Origin: Nematostella vectensis
Taxonomy: Eukaryota > Cnidaria > Anthozoa > Actiniaria > Edwardsiidae
Assembly: GCF_932526225.1 (NCBI RefSeq)
Contig: NC_064036.1
Coordinates: 4,589,501 to 4,653,500, forward strand
Direction: 5' to 3'
DNA length: 64,000 nucleotides
In this document: one piece after another, positions 1-31,942 of the stretch
Layout: each line of letters begins with the position of its first letter
How positions within the stretch are numbered: the stretch's first letter is position 1
Program-made: the position numbers and the translations under genes
The notes under the pieces: generated by a model
Told to the model about the DNA's origin: nothing
Database searches by the model: none
Seen by the model: the letters and a program-made list of their open reading frames with translations, nothing else

Positions 1-12261
<12,261 letters not shown>

Positions 12262-13948
12262 GCCTGCAATGAGCGGAGAGGCTGGCCGACATGAGAGAGA
12301 TTGTAGCGACGTTTCTATTCAATAGATAATTTCTGTAGGATAACAAAACAAAATTAAGTAATATGTAAGACTACCCTACCAAAAATTGAAGGTTTTAAGG
12401 TTATTGTATTAAATGTGTTGTTGCTGTTATTTATTTATTACTTAAATTGTAAGAACATACCTCATCTCCTCCCCCCCCCCCCCCCCCCCCTTCGCATGGC
12501 CACATTTAATAGAGTAAGTACGCAGCTGCTTTGTCTCCTATTATCTTTGTTCTACAAAGGAGTTCTTTTGTCTCTATTCTTCTCGTTTTTTGTGTCGAGG
12601 TGTGGATATTGTTCATTTGCCCAATCAAATTGCAGCTTGTAAGAGCTGCGTACTGACCCATTTAATAAGGACCTCCCCTTTATCGCTTAAAGCGCGTGGC
12701 CCTGTCGGTCCGTCTACGCGACGTCAAACCCACGGAAAACGATCAGAACGCCGGGGACTGGATTGTAAAGTACCGGAAGGATTCGCCAGCGCTCATTTGT
12801 TCATTTTGACAGGAAAATACCAGTTTCTTAATCGATTGAGAACACAACTGTATTTACAATAAACTGAAACGACAGTAAAATGTCGTTATACGGTACAATC
12901 ATGGAGGGGCTTTCATAATGTTACATTATTCAGGTGATGCTTATGTTGAGATCCTTTTTAGGGAGAGAGTAAGGGATTCCAAAATTTGGGAGAGGGAGGG
13001 TTATTTAAAGGAGGGCGCTTATTCGAACCATTACGGTATTTCTTTTTGTCTGTAAAGATCAACCATCAAAATGTAGAGCTACCAAACTGACTGCGGTCTA
13101 GAGAAACTACACACAGGGTAGGGTAAATCGATAAAGATGCTTTTCCTAAAATTAGAAAACAATGTAATTGATGTGGTGCGTTCTCCGGCGTGAAAAAAAG
13201 TATCGTGCAGGGAAAAATGTAACCTCTCCATCAGATATCCAATGTTCGGCGGTGGCCCTCTCATGGTCCTTCCATAGTCGAGTGGGAGGCTCTTCCGATC
13301 CCCACTCCCCAAGGCTACGGGCCTGAAAAACCCATCCCCGATCCTCAGCTGAGGGAATGCCGTGGGCATTTCTGAGCCTCGTGATAATAGCCCTCTGGAA
13401 CGCGGTATGGCCTGAAATCGGGGTTCCTTTCAGGAGAACTGCGACTAATAAAAAAAATGTATATATAAAAAACATGAAACAAATACAACGAAAGAATTAT
13501 AAAAGGCGCGGGAAATTTCAAGAAAGCTGGAAAGTTTTCTCGGCTTTCTACGAGTTTCTTTGTATTTGGGGTGTACACTGGCGTTGCCCAGGGCATATAC
13601 CCTCCCCTTACTAGTTCCAAGTCCTTTTTGCCCGCTTTACGGGGCGGCCGCGGTGTGTTTTCAGGGCCAAGGCCTTGGGTTGCAAATCCGCCAAAGTTGA
13701 CCCCACCCAGCGCTATAACAGGGCCGAACCGATGCCGCTAAAATACAGCCAAAACGAACCTTAAAGTACTACATCTTGAATCTTTGACTGCAGTAGACTG
13801 TGAAGAAAGCCCTAACGCTCAACCAAGCTCGTTGGATTGGAGTTTGAACGAGTTTTGGTGCGGCGAGAGCATTCTTGACGTTCAGCTTGGTCGCTTTGGT
13901 TCGTCGTTTCAACAGCGTTCATTTGGTTTTTGAGCCTTACTGGTGACC
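12262..13948. other. Enolase 3' flank and G-beta 5' region
   Basis: No gene seen. Contents are a long C run near 12471-12490, a candidate enolase polyadenylation signal at 12858-12863, and the presumed promoter and 5' UTR of the G-beta gene just before 13949. Open frames on both strands at 13079-13620 show no recognisable domain. Confidence 0.4.
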
Positions 13949-23366
<9,418 letters not shown>

Positions 23367-24209
23367 CGTAAGGGGAAGCAGAGGCAAAAGTACTAGTGTT
23401 TATATTTTATATATTGTAAGCAAGTTTCCATTGCAATGCATGGGTCCCTTGGTAGGGCTTTGTGTTGCGATTATTGGAAACATATGCTCAGACCAACCAT
23501 CACAGTACATTTGCAAAGATGAACCAAAATAGCATCAAACTTGACTTATTTGATTTTCCAACGGGGTGAGAGGAAAATATTTTACTTGAGGCTTTTGGCG
23601 TCTGCCTTTCAATGTGAAATACCACCCGATCGCTACAAACAACGATTTGCTGTTATCGTCCAAAGCTCTCCTGCTTACCATTTCTCTGATTATTTTAGAA
23701 CAAAAAAATAACATATTCTAGCATTGCAAGCAATCAAAAAGAAGAAAAAAAGCTGATCAAGTAAAATCTATAAAGAGAGTTTGAAGTTATGTGTTGCTTG
23801 TGGTGCCCGGCTCTAGATGCAATATTATGAATACAACACACACAAAAAGGAGTAATTCCAGACGATCAGAAAAGACATGGCCATTATAGTCCGTTATGTC
23901 ACATTTTCTATTAAGTTTCTCTGTTTGTACCGATGACAGATAACTACATGTGAATATTAACGTTATAAGAACCCGTAAATATAAAGGAAAAGATTGTGTC
24001 GTCCCATGAATCCAATTAAATAATTGGCTTAGGCTTACTGTAGGTTTGTTACACGTACTCTCTTTCATGTTGACAGGAATTATTTGTGTCGTTAACCGAC
24101 TTTATATTGTTTGCGAGATGTGAGTTAATAAATGAATCGTCCAATGTACTACAAATTAACATTCGTCTTCTGTGTTTTATTGCATTCACCTTACAGATGT
24201 AATGTGGAA
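23367..24209. other. G-beta 3' UTR and flank
   Basis: Non-coding sequence after the stop of the G-beta gene, with a possible polyadenylation signal AATAAA at 24127-24132. No other gene seen. Confidence 0.4.
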
Positions 24210-24307
24210 TACCCTGGGTTACAGAGGCTCGAGCTCATACCTTCACTAGTAGCCAAGAAAGGCGGGTCAGTAAACGAGTGAAGCTTGAGCCTCTGGCACC
24301 CAGGGTA
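24210..24307. mobile_element. 98-bp palindromic MITE of the TACCCTGG family
   Basis: Starts TACCCTGGGTTACAGAGGCT and ends GCCTCTGGCACCCAGGGTA, a near-complete inverted repeat. The terminal bases match those of the larger element at 7375-8292, so this looks like a deletion derivative of the same family. The flanking 9-mers AATGTGGAA and GGTGTGGAT agree at 6 of 9 positions, consistent with an eroded 9-bp target duplication. Confidence 0.75.
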
Positions 24308-24309
24308 GG

Positions 24310-25106
24310 TGTGGATAGAATCAGACAAAGCTTCTCCCCTTTGTACAAGAAAAACGTTGAAAAAGAAAGCCATCATAGTTTATAAGTTTTCCCAGGATTT
24401 CACAGAATTTTGAAAAGTGAGTGGTTAGATGACCCGGGCATAAATTCGAGATTATTTTGTATAAAGAAAAAAAGGCGTAACATAACACGGAGGGGGATAT
24501 CTACCCAGTCCAGCGGCTCCAGCCTACTCTAAGGCATCCCCAGGTTTCAAATCGGGCCCCCTGTGCCTGGTAAAAGTTGTGACGTCAGTGGAAAACATCT
24601 CTGTGTTCTCGTTCATATAAAACCCCTGGGCTGCCTAGTTGTTCAACCCCCAAGAACAGAAAACTGTGGAAGAAAGTCTAGGGACTACTGGCTGCACTGC
24701 CCATGTCTCCCCACCACCTAAGAAGACTATTTTCCAAGTCAAGAGATTCCAAAGGTTTTTTTTCTTATTTTTAGTCGTATGATACTATGTTTTGGGGGCT
24801 GATAAAACCATTTGTTACGTCAACGAAATTTCAGCCCGGCGGTTTTTTTTTTTCTTCTGCCACAAGAAAGGGGTAAAGGGGGGGGGGATTTTCGCCGAAA
24901 GGGAGAGCAGGTTGTGGTGTTTTGTTTACCGCCTCCACAGCTCGAGGCCATAAGTACAGCAGTGAGAAATGAAAAACAGTTGGACTTAGCGAGGACTTCG
25001 AGTTTTATGGGTTATCCGGGCTCTACAGAAGGTTATAAATAATGGCTACTGTTCAGCTGCCGCTATAACCAAACAATTATTCTTGTGTATATCAAGACAC
25101 TAGCTT
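24310..25106. other. Intergenic spacer
   Basis: No gene or repeat structure recognised apart from short T and G runs around 24840-24890. Confidence 0.35.
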
Positions 25107-25154
25107 CGCGTAGGGAGGGACCGGGTCCGTTCATAGACGCAAATCGCCCATCCA

Positions 25155-25640
25155 GCCCCATTTTAGGCTTGGGAGGTGCGCTGGGCCCCTCCGACCCCCC
25201 AGCCCCATTTTAGGCTTGGGAGGTGCGCTGGGCCCCTCCGACCCCCCAGCCCCATTTTAGGCTTGGGAGGTGCGCTGGGCCCCTCCGACCCCCCCCCCCC
25301 CCCCCCAGCCCCATTTTAGGCTTGGGAGGCGCGCTCCTCCGACCCCCCCAGCCCCATTCCAGGCTAGGGAGGCGCGCCGCTCCCCTCCGAGCCCTCCAGC
25401 CCCATTCCAGGCTTGGGAGGTGCGCTGGGCCCCTCCGACCCTCCCCCCAGCCCCATTTTAGGCTTGGGAGGTGCGCTGGGCCCCGCCGACCCCCCCAGCC
25501 CCGTTTCAGGCTTGGGAGGCGCGGATCGCCCCTCCGAGCCCCCCAGCCCCATTTCAGGCTTGGGAGGCGCTCCGAGTCCCCCAGCCCCATTCCAGGCTTG
25601 GGAGGCGCGCCGCGCCCCTCCGAGTCCCCCAGCCCCGTCT
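25155..25640 (+). repeat. Subterminal GC-rich minisatellite in the left TIR
   Basis: About nine units of roughly 50-60 bp with core CCCCATTTTAGGCTTGGGAG and a variable GC-rich linker ending in CCTCCGACCCCC. The overlapping proline-rich and glycine-rich open frames on both strands are by-products of repeat composition. A matching array lies in the right TIR at 34105-34460. Confidence 0.9.
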
Positions 25641-25656
25641 CATGCAGATGAGGCCC

Positions 25657-25798
25657 CGCGTAAATTAATAATTGCTAATTATTAATCTACGTCGGGACCA
25701 CTTCGCGTAGATAAATAATTGGCAATTACTAATCTACGTCGGGGCCACTTCGCGTAGATAAATAATTAGCAATGGTTAGCAATCATTAATCTACGGCG
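25657..25798. repeat. Three iterated AT-rich hairpins in the left TIR
   Basis: Three palindromes, each opening with CGCGTAGAT (or CGCGTAAAT) and closing with ATCTACG, with cores such as TAATAATTGCTAATTATTA. They are separated by TCGGGACCACTT-type spacers, near 25658-25691, 25705-25739 and 25753-25797. The same trio is present inverted in the right TIR. Position and symmetry suggest a replication origin, protein-binding or end-recognition function; this is inference. Confidence 0.8.
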
Positions 25799-25880
25799 GG
25801 ACTGGGGCCTTTAATAGAAACGAGTGGGAACCTTGCAATTAGACCCCCGTCTGTCCTGTAGTATACCGAGCATTCGAAGG

Positions 25881-26141
25881 ATGAAGTGCGGAAAAGATTA
25901 CTGCGGGTGGCTAAAGGTCGGCCATGCAGACACGTGCGGCCAGAGGTGCAGGGACACCTACTGCAAGGTGCACCTCCAAAGGCTCCGTAAGGGCAGCCCC
26001 CTCCCCGTGCCGTGCAGGATTTGCGACATAGGAACGCAGTCGGAGACGCGGTTGTGTCGCCCCTGCGGAGCGAATCGTGTAGCAGAGGATGCGCGGCACC
26101 TAGAGGCGCGCTCGGAAACGGTTCGCACTCGTCCTGTCTGA
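25881..26141 (+). CDS. Small Cys-rich (zinc-ribbon-like) protein of the Polinton-like element
   Basis: 86 codons from ATG 25881 to TGA 26139-26141. Spaced cysteines and histidines (KCGKDYC, ADTCGQRC, TYCKVH, VPCRIC, RLCRPC) suggest two metal-binding knuckles. The first third lies in the TIR, so a copy also starts in the right TIR on the minus strand (33864 down to 33709), where it diverges after about 36 codons and is shortened to 52 codons. The function is unknown; the zinc-binding pattern suggests a DNA- or RNA-binding accessory protein. I did not recognise a named family. Confidence 0.5.
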   Translation: MKCGKDYCGWLKVGHADTCGQRCRDTYCKVHLQRLRKGSPLPVPCRICDIGTQSETRLCRPCGANRVAEDARHLEARSETVRTRPV

Positions 26142-26156
26142 CATCGCAGCCCGCGG

Positions 26157-26510
26157 TACGGGCAATTAGAGATTGGGTGGCACAAGGCATACCCAAACAC
26201 TCGTCCCGCCGGCTGTGATACTGGCAATTAGAGACTGGGTGACACAAGGCATACCCAAACACTCGTCCCGCCGGCTGTGATACGGGCAATTAGAGACTGG
26301 GTGGCACAAGGCATACCAAAACACTCGTCCCGCCGGCTGTGATACGGGCAATTAGAGACTGGGTGGATCAAGGCATACCCAAACACTCGTCCCGCCGGCT
26401 GTGAATCGGGCAATTAGAGACTGGGTGGCACAAGGCATACCCAAACACTCGACCTGCCGGCTGTGATACGGGCAATTAGAGACTGGGTGGCACAAGGCAT
26501 ACCCAAACAT
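26157..26510 (+). repeat. 62-bp tandem repeat, about six copies
   Basis: The unit begins GGGCAATTAGAGACTGGGTG and runs through GGCACAAGGCATACCCAAAC and the ACTCGTCCCGCCGGCTGTGATAC segment. About six near-identical copies sit between the Cys-rich ORF and the replication gene. This is the likely leader or promoter zone of the following gene. The units are direct repeats with no unique spacers, so this is not a CRISPR array. Confidence 0.9.
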
Positions 26511-27828
26511 GGACGCCTAAATAGAGGAGGTTCTCAAAAGCATGCCTGACAAAGAGGCGCCTGCCGTACTAGCAGGGCTGGTCCAGAACATCCTGGACGA
26601 GGACATCCCCGACGATGTCAAACACAAGCTGCTTAAGCCACTCGTACCGGCGAAAGCGTGGACAGAGGAAGTCTGTCTCGAGTTCGACCCTTTGCTGGAG
26701 CAAAAGGGCCAAGAGAGCTTAGACCCCGAGAACTACTCTTCGTCGGCGGCGCCCATCTTCGATTCCCAAGCGTGGATGCACCGGTGTTTACCAGGAGATA
26801 CGAGATATTGGTGGAGCAGGTGTCATTGCTCTAAAGCCGGTTATGCGGGGGCCTGATATTAATGACGATGGCTCGGTGTGGTGTGTCTCGCCCGAGCGAG
26901 AGTCTCTGCGGGCAAACGCAGTGTTGCCACAGGTGCTTGAGATGGTAGAACCCGACGGGCGTTACAGACTCTTTACGGTCGTTGGTAAGGCCCCCGCAGA
27001 GCCATTGGCGCCAATTACAGAGGAGGAAGGGCGCTCGGAGCACAAGATTGGTGGGCCAATGTTTGAGCGAGAGGGGGGTGACACCTCCGCAAACTGTGTT
27101 GTGAGTTATGTTGGCGACTTCTTAAGGAATCGCGGCACCTCGCGCTCCCTCGGTCTAACCAAGACACGGATCCTCGAGCGATTTGACAAGAAGCTGGCCA
27201 CTACGGGATGCACCAAAGAAGACCTCTTTGAGATGGAAAAGAAGCTCGAGGTAAAGCTAGTAGCCGTGGACGCCCTGGGCAACGTTATGTGGGACTCGGG
27301 GAAGTACAAGACTAAGGCGAGGGTCACTATCCCTTTGCACAATAACCACGCCTGGGCGGAGCTTCCGACCGAACCACCTACGATCACGAGCGTCCACGGC
27401 CTAGACTTCGAGGCTGAAGGGGAGCTTCGTTCGTTATGTCAGGAGAAGGCAGCGCTTCACGCTACCAGTGCCGCCACAAAAACGCGCGAGGCAAAAGTGC
27501 GAGAGGTGCTCATTCGCTTTATAAACAGGGCGATCCCCAGAAGCACTAGGATCTGGCTGTGCGGGCCCGTTATAGTCACGCACGAAGGCAAACTGTACCG
27601 ATCGTGACAGGACGGACTGGCTATCGACAGGGCGTTTACAGACGAGACAGGATATGACCCTCAATGGCTCCCTGACGATCACCCAGCCTACCAAGAGTAC
27701 ACCGAAGCTACGCACTCGATGGGCGGCGCAATAGGGTATCGCTTCAAGAAGTGGACCTAAAGAGAGAACATCAGGCCAACGCCTCCTAAATACAAGGACG
27801 TCTGGCGAGCGGCGAGGTTGAGTCCAAA

Positions 27829-29007
27829 GTGTGGAATAGCAAGGAAAACTTAGGGGCGAAGCCTCATGCGCACATCGACATGCGTGCGGCGTACCTAGGA
27901 TGCGAGGACAGTCTCTCCGGCGGCGCCTCGGACACCATTGATTTGGTACGGAAATACGGCTTCCCTACGAACGTGTATCGTATCGCGGATGTTGTGGGAC
28001 GGCCACTGAGCGAGGTTCTTCAACCAACCGGGGCCATTCAGCTGACCGAGTGGGAGTTATCTGAGGCCTGCCACCCCTACACTTCCAGGAGGGTAGGGCA
28101 GCACTTGGAACAAAACGAGGGCTGGATCACCACGCCAGAGCTTAAGGACCTGTTAGACTCGGGTGACCTCGTCATGGCCACGGCGAGGGAGGTGTTGTAT
28201 AGCGTCGGAAAAAAGGGCTTCATCAAGTTCCCCCACTCCATCGCGTGCCGTACCGGCGGCGAAGACTCGCAGTATCCTGAGGGTCGAGATCTCGCTGTCC
28301 GTTTCGTAGGCAAGTGCGCTCGCCATGGCGACGAGTCCTCGATCGTAGTCCGCGACCGTGAAGAAGCAGCGTATCTGACAAACCTCCTTGCGGGCGTGTC
28401 CGACGGTGTCCGACGCTCACAATGGTACCATATCAGGGCCTTCGTCTTGGCGTACACAAACATAGCGTTGCGACGCATGTTGAGGCGGATCCCTCTCGAA
28501 GACGTCCTCCGAGTGTGCACAGATGCCATATACGCAAAGGCGGTGCCCAGTGATGTAAAGCTCGTGGAGCGAAATCCCAGGTATGGAGAGTGGCGCCACA
28601 AGAAGCCTGGGTACGATGGGCGACCCGAAGCGGCTTGGGGTACGAAGAAGTCGGGGAGCTTGGCCAAGGAGCCAAGCACTGCGCCTAGTCTGCCGTGCGA
28701 TCTAGTGGCCGCAGCCTCTGCAAAGATGTATCTAGCCGGCCAAGGGGGATCGGGGAAGACCGAGTGGGCGGTGAGCATGTTCCGCGGCCGCGACGTTGTG
28801 GTGCTCACCCCCGAGAACGACCTCGCCCACGACCATCGCAACAACCCGCGCCTCGCGGTGAAGGCTCAAACCTACCACCACTACCTCTGCATACCAGCGG
28901 AGAAGCCGATAGAGGAGTGGAGACCTTCCGAGTTGGGGCACAAACTCTACCGATCATCATTGACGAGTGCTGTAAGGTACAGACTAAAGTGCTACGCGCC
29001 ATCCTAG
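27829..29007 (+). pseudogene. Longest open segment: polymerase-like region plus helicase Walker A
   Basis: A 392-codon open stretch of the broken replication gene. Residues about 16-25 (HIDMRAAYLG) fit a polymerase motif A with Asp as metal ligand. Residues about 225-240 (VLRVCTDAIYAKAVP) sit where motif C would be, with CTDA in place of DTDS. Residues about 304-315 form the Walker A loop (GQGGSGKTEW). The frame is lost near 28940, just before the Walker B site, which continues in frame 3. The polymerase reading is an inference from two short motifs; the helicase motif is clear. Confidence 0.5.
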
Positions 29008-29862
29008 GGTATCTCGCCACGTGGCCGTGTCAGGTAGTGTGTTGTGGCGACTATGGGCAGGTTCCGCCCTGGGGAGATAAAGAGGGGCTTCACGATATGC
29101 TCAAAGAGTGGGCACAAGGGAACATCCGCTGGTTCGAGTCTGACTACCGCTGCCTGTGTGAAAACTGCGGAAAGCCGTACAGTACATGCGACTTCGGCTC
29201 TGCCGCGCCCTCCTCCAGGCTCCACGAGGACGATACTGAAGCATTGGGGATGGGCCGGATTTGGTGTCGGCCAAATTCCAAACAGCTTGAGGTGTTTCGA
29301 GAGGAGTGGGATGGGGAAGCGTTCGACGCGGCGATCGAGCAGGCCCACCCAAGCGATATGTGGGTGTGCTCGACCAACCAGGTTGGGGGCTCTTGTTAAG
29401 CAGCGATTGATAGAGCACCACAGGAAAAACTACCCCCGACTGCCAGCAACCATCCGCTTTGACCCCGATCCTAGCGTCGCGCATCGTTATCGCAAGCAAG
29501 GGCGGCCAGTGCCCGTGCCAGGCAAAAGGGGTGAGAAGGTCGACGCATACAAAGGCACGGTAGTCGAGGTTCCTCTCGACGCGGTCCTTAACGGGCTTCC
29601 CCTCGAGTGGAAATACGCGGGCTGGGGATTCGTCCACCGGGTGCAGGGCAAGACTATCCAGACTGCAAGACGTCTGTTTATCATAGACCACAGCTTAGAG
29701 GGCTGGATCACGAATGCTGCATACACCGGCATCTCCCGCGTGCGGCACGCCGACCAGATAGTCCGCGTGATTTCCCCCCCCCCCCCCCCCGATAACACCC
29801 CCGGTGCCTTGGTTCCCACAGGACTGCAGGCTACGCCCAGTGAAGAGCTCATTATAGCGTGA

Positions 29863-30129
29863 ATCAAGCGATACGCTATAGACGACAGGCAAAAGTGTCG
29901 CACAAAGTACACGGGATCGCACCACGTTCTGACGGTAGACCACGTACTCGGCATGATTGCTGAGGCGGAAAAGAAGTGCACGGTCTGTGGCACTCAGCTT
30001 CTGCTTCAGGGGTACACCAAGAGCCATCCCCAATGCTTCAGTATCGACCGGCTGGACGACAGTCAGGGTCACTACAAGTGGAATGTCAGACTCACGTGCC
30101 TTAGCTGCAATAGGAGGCACAAGCGCTGA
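29863..30129 (+). pseudogene. HNH-type nuclease domain at the end of the replication gene
   Basis: 88 codons in the same frame as the helicase tail, separated from it only by the TGA at 29860-29862. Visible: a first zinc knuckle CTVCG, then FSIDRLDDSQGHYKWN with the conserved D-R-L-D and N, then the second knuckle CLSCNRRHK and stop. This is the C..C / DRLD / N / C..CN..K layout of HNH endonucleases. It either formed the C-terminus of the helicase protein, with the TGA a later mutation, or is a separate gene lacking its own ATG here. A nicking or resolving role during element replication is an inference. Confidence 0.65.
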
Positions 30130-31285
30130 TCACGCTAGCGTGACGCTACGCAACTGCGAACGCGTGAAGCCGTGCTTAGAGTACACCGTGTAATACAACA
30201 CTGGTTGTCCGGGCTCCATAACCCTCTTTAGTATTGGGTATGACTTGCTTGTCCACCACGGGTCCGTCGCTCGCCGTCGGCCCTTGTCCTGGAGGTCTTC
30301 CTCGTTTACGGCGATGTACACCTCCGTTCCGACCTCTAAGGGGGCCTCTAAGGGGTTTTTTTCGGCTTTGAGAGGCACGCGCCTCAGCTTTATGGCGTCT
30401 TTAGGCGCAAAGCCAGTCATGCGAGTCTTCGTTGCGTTCATGTCCGAGATGACGATTGGCAAAGCGGTAACCCACTCGCGGTTTGTTTTTGCCGGATGCA
30501 AGCTCCTTCGAGTACTGCGCACGGAATAGGCGCTGTGCCAGCCAGCGATGGAAAGACTCGGCGAAAGCTTGGCTCCTGTGGTGCCCTGGCTCAGCCCGTC
30601 GGACCTCCACCCCGTGGTCTGTTAGGAGCTTTGTGGTAGCACCCTTGAACTCCGTGCCGTCATCAACCATGAGGACTTTAGGCCATGTGAGAGGTCCCTC
30701 TGCATAGATGTCAGCGAGTTCGCGGGAGACGACGGCCGCGCTCTTAGTCCTCAGTGGGCGGGCGGCTTTATATCGCGAAGCAACGTCAACGACAGTCAGG
30801 GCATACTTGTACCCGCGGTCGGTTGGCAAGAATAGCAGGTCCGACTGGTAGATACGGTTTGGTATCTCCTCCGAGAAGTGGGCGTAGGTAGTCGGAGGAG
30901 GGGGTGTCTGTGTGTAGCCCCCGACTGGCTGCAAGCTTACACACTTGCGCACTCGATCTATGGAGGCTGAGCCCTTGGGAAGTTTGGCATGCAGAGCGGT
31001 CACTCCCTGGAAGCTACCTCTGGCGTAGTATATAGGACGAAGGAACGCATCGGGTTCTTCGTCGGACATGCGCTTCGCCGCCATTACGTGTCGGCAATGT
31101 ACTGCAACAGGTGTATCAGTCTCCAACAGGCGGTTGCCGTCTGCTCGGGTAGTGCCGAGGCGGTCTTTTTGAGGTCGGTAGGCCCTCGGAGAACGACATT
31201 GGCGAACCTCTTAACGCACTCCCTGTCTGCGCGCCACAACTCGAGGCTTCGGTTAGCAATGTCACCAAGGCTACATAATCAACCC
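30130..31285 (-). pseudogene. Polinton-type DDE integrase with chromo/SH3-like C-terminus, frame-broken
   Basis: Retroviral-type (rve) integrase that would insert the element. The core open frame is 31126-30401. Catalytic triad visible: Asp96 in YQSDLLFLP, Asp155/156 in MVDDGTEFKG, Glu190 in FAESFHRWL, with about 34 residues between the second Asp and the Glu; TVVDVASRYK is the usual strand after the first Asp. The C-terminal part continues in another frame (30522-30130) after a shift near the T run at about 30490. It contains VGTEVYIAVNEED and WWTSKSYPILKR, like the SH3/chromo-like tails of Polinton and Ty3 integrases. An upstream stretch with a helical character (about 31285-31100) reads in yet another frame. 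It is convergent with the replication gene, with almost no gap. The assignment of the catalytic domain is firm. Confidence 0.85.
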
Positions 31286-31367
31286 ATCGACGACACCTTC
31301 GGTGTCACTCGCTTAGCAGCGGCTGCTACCTCGTGCATAGCACCCCACAACTGGTCTGCAATCATCT

Positions 31368-31393
31368 TATACGTATACGTATACGTATACGCG
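31368..31393. repeat. TACGTA alternating palindromic microsatellite
   Basis: Self-complementary run of (TATACG)-type units between the integrase and the small minus-strand genes. Alternating purine-pyrimidine sequence able to form a cruciform. Confidence 0.8.
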
Positions 31394-31441
31394 CAGTATG
31401 GAAAAAGGCCGCCTAGATGCACCGCCGGAACGGCAGCTGCA

Positions 31442-31888
31442 TCACAGCCAGCGGCTAGCTGTGTAGCCGATGGCGAGAGCGCCGGCGCCAATGTACGCCA
31501 ACTCGGCGTTTTTCTGCGTTTTGCTGGGGGTGTAGTAGTCGGACAGCTCAGGAGCCCGCATCGACTTCAGGGATTGTTTTAATCGGGTCTGGTTGTAGAG
31601 TTTGAGCGCGTAGTCAGTGTCGGTGAAGCTTTGCTTTGCGAGGGCCCCTCTCTCGCGACTTTGCGCTTGCCAATCGAGGATTTCTTGTCGCCGCTGTTGG
31701 TAGCGTCCATAGTCTTGTTGGTATTTCTCGAGGGCCTTGTCGTGCCTCTCCTCCTCAGCTAAGGCAGTGCTCTCATCGTTCGACAGGAATTTTGCGAGGT
31801 AGTTGCCACCAACGAATGCAGTCACGTTTAGGACGGCGCCACCAACCAAAATTGCGATGGAGGCCATCGAGTAGTGTGTACGTTTCAC
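31442..31888 (-). CDS. Small membrane/coiled-coil protein of the Polinton-like element
   Basis: 148 codons, ATG at 31888 (alternative Met at 31867). Layout: N-terminal hydrophobic segment (SIAILVGGAVLNVTAFVGG, residues about 9-28), a charged helical middle rich in Glu, Lys, Arg and Gln (about 35-85, coiled-coil-like), the conserved-looking FTDTDYALKLYNQ (about 88-100), and a C-terminal hydrophobic segment (ELAYIGAGALAIGYTASRWL). It is one of the few intact frames in the element. Function not recognised; a membrane-inserted structural protein is possible. Confidence 0.65.
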   Translation of the reverse strand: MKRTHYSMASIAILVGGAVLNVTAFVGGNYLAKFLSNDESTALAEEERHDKALEKYQQDYGRYQQRRQEILDWQAQSRERGALAKQSFTDTDYALKLYNQTRLKQSLKSMRAPELSDYYTPSKTQKNAELAYIGAGALAIGYTASRWL

Positions 31889-31942
31889 GTGCTGTGTACG
31901 TGAACACGAGTCTAATACGTGGCCTACACGTGTAGTACACTA

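Larger units (their letters stand above)
25113..25988 (+). repeat. Left terminal inverted repeat of the Polinton-like element
   Basis: The reverse complement of this segment forms the right end (33757-34506). In order: GC-rich terminus, subterminal GC-rich minisatellite (25155-25640), three AT-rich hairpins (25658-25797), then a start region that encodes the first residues of a Cys-rich protein. It is about 125 bp longer than the right TIR because of minisatellite copy number. Confidence 0.85.
26542..30129 (+). pseudogene. Broken replication gene: polymerase-like region, SF1 helicase, HNH nuclease
   Basis: Successive open stretches: 26542-26856 (frame 1), 26843-27607 and its continuation past a TGA to a stop near 27758 (frame 2), 27829-29007 (frame 1), 28695-29399 (frame 3), 29044-29862 (frame 1), and past the TGA at 29860-29862 to 30129. 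Together they look like one former gene of about 1,190 codons with at least seven lesions. Helicase motifs in order: Walker A GQGGSGKTEW (about 28738), Walker B IIDECC (about 28957), motif III CGDYGQVPPWGD (about 29045), and VHRVQGKT plus GISRVRH (29634-29750), the motif V/VI region of SF1 (Pif1/RecD-like) helicases. Upstream, HIDMRAAYL (27873) and RVCTDAIYA (28505-28535) resemble motifs A and C of family B polymerases, but the second lacks the usual DTD, so that part is tentative. It presumably replicated the element's DNA. Confidence 0.6.

Noticed and set aside
13079-13620. Overlapping frames on both strands upstream of G-beta
   Set aside because: No domain, no splice structure, and mutual overlap; likely chance in moderately GC-rich sequence.
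25210-25651. Proline-rich and glycine-rich proteins in the TIR
   Set aside because: Composition artefact of the GC-rich minisatellite, open in several frames on both strands, with no start context or domain.
26157-26510. CRISPR-like repeat array
   Set aside because: Direct repeats follow one another without unique spacers and the genome is animal; it is a tandem repeat.
28077-28844. 255-codon minus-strand frame in the Polinton-like element
   Set aside because: Antisense to the polymerase-like/helicase region that carries recognisable motifs; this frame shows none.
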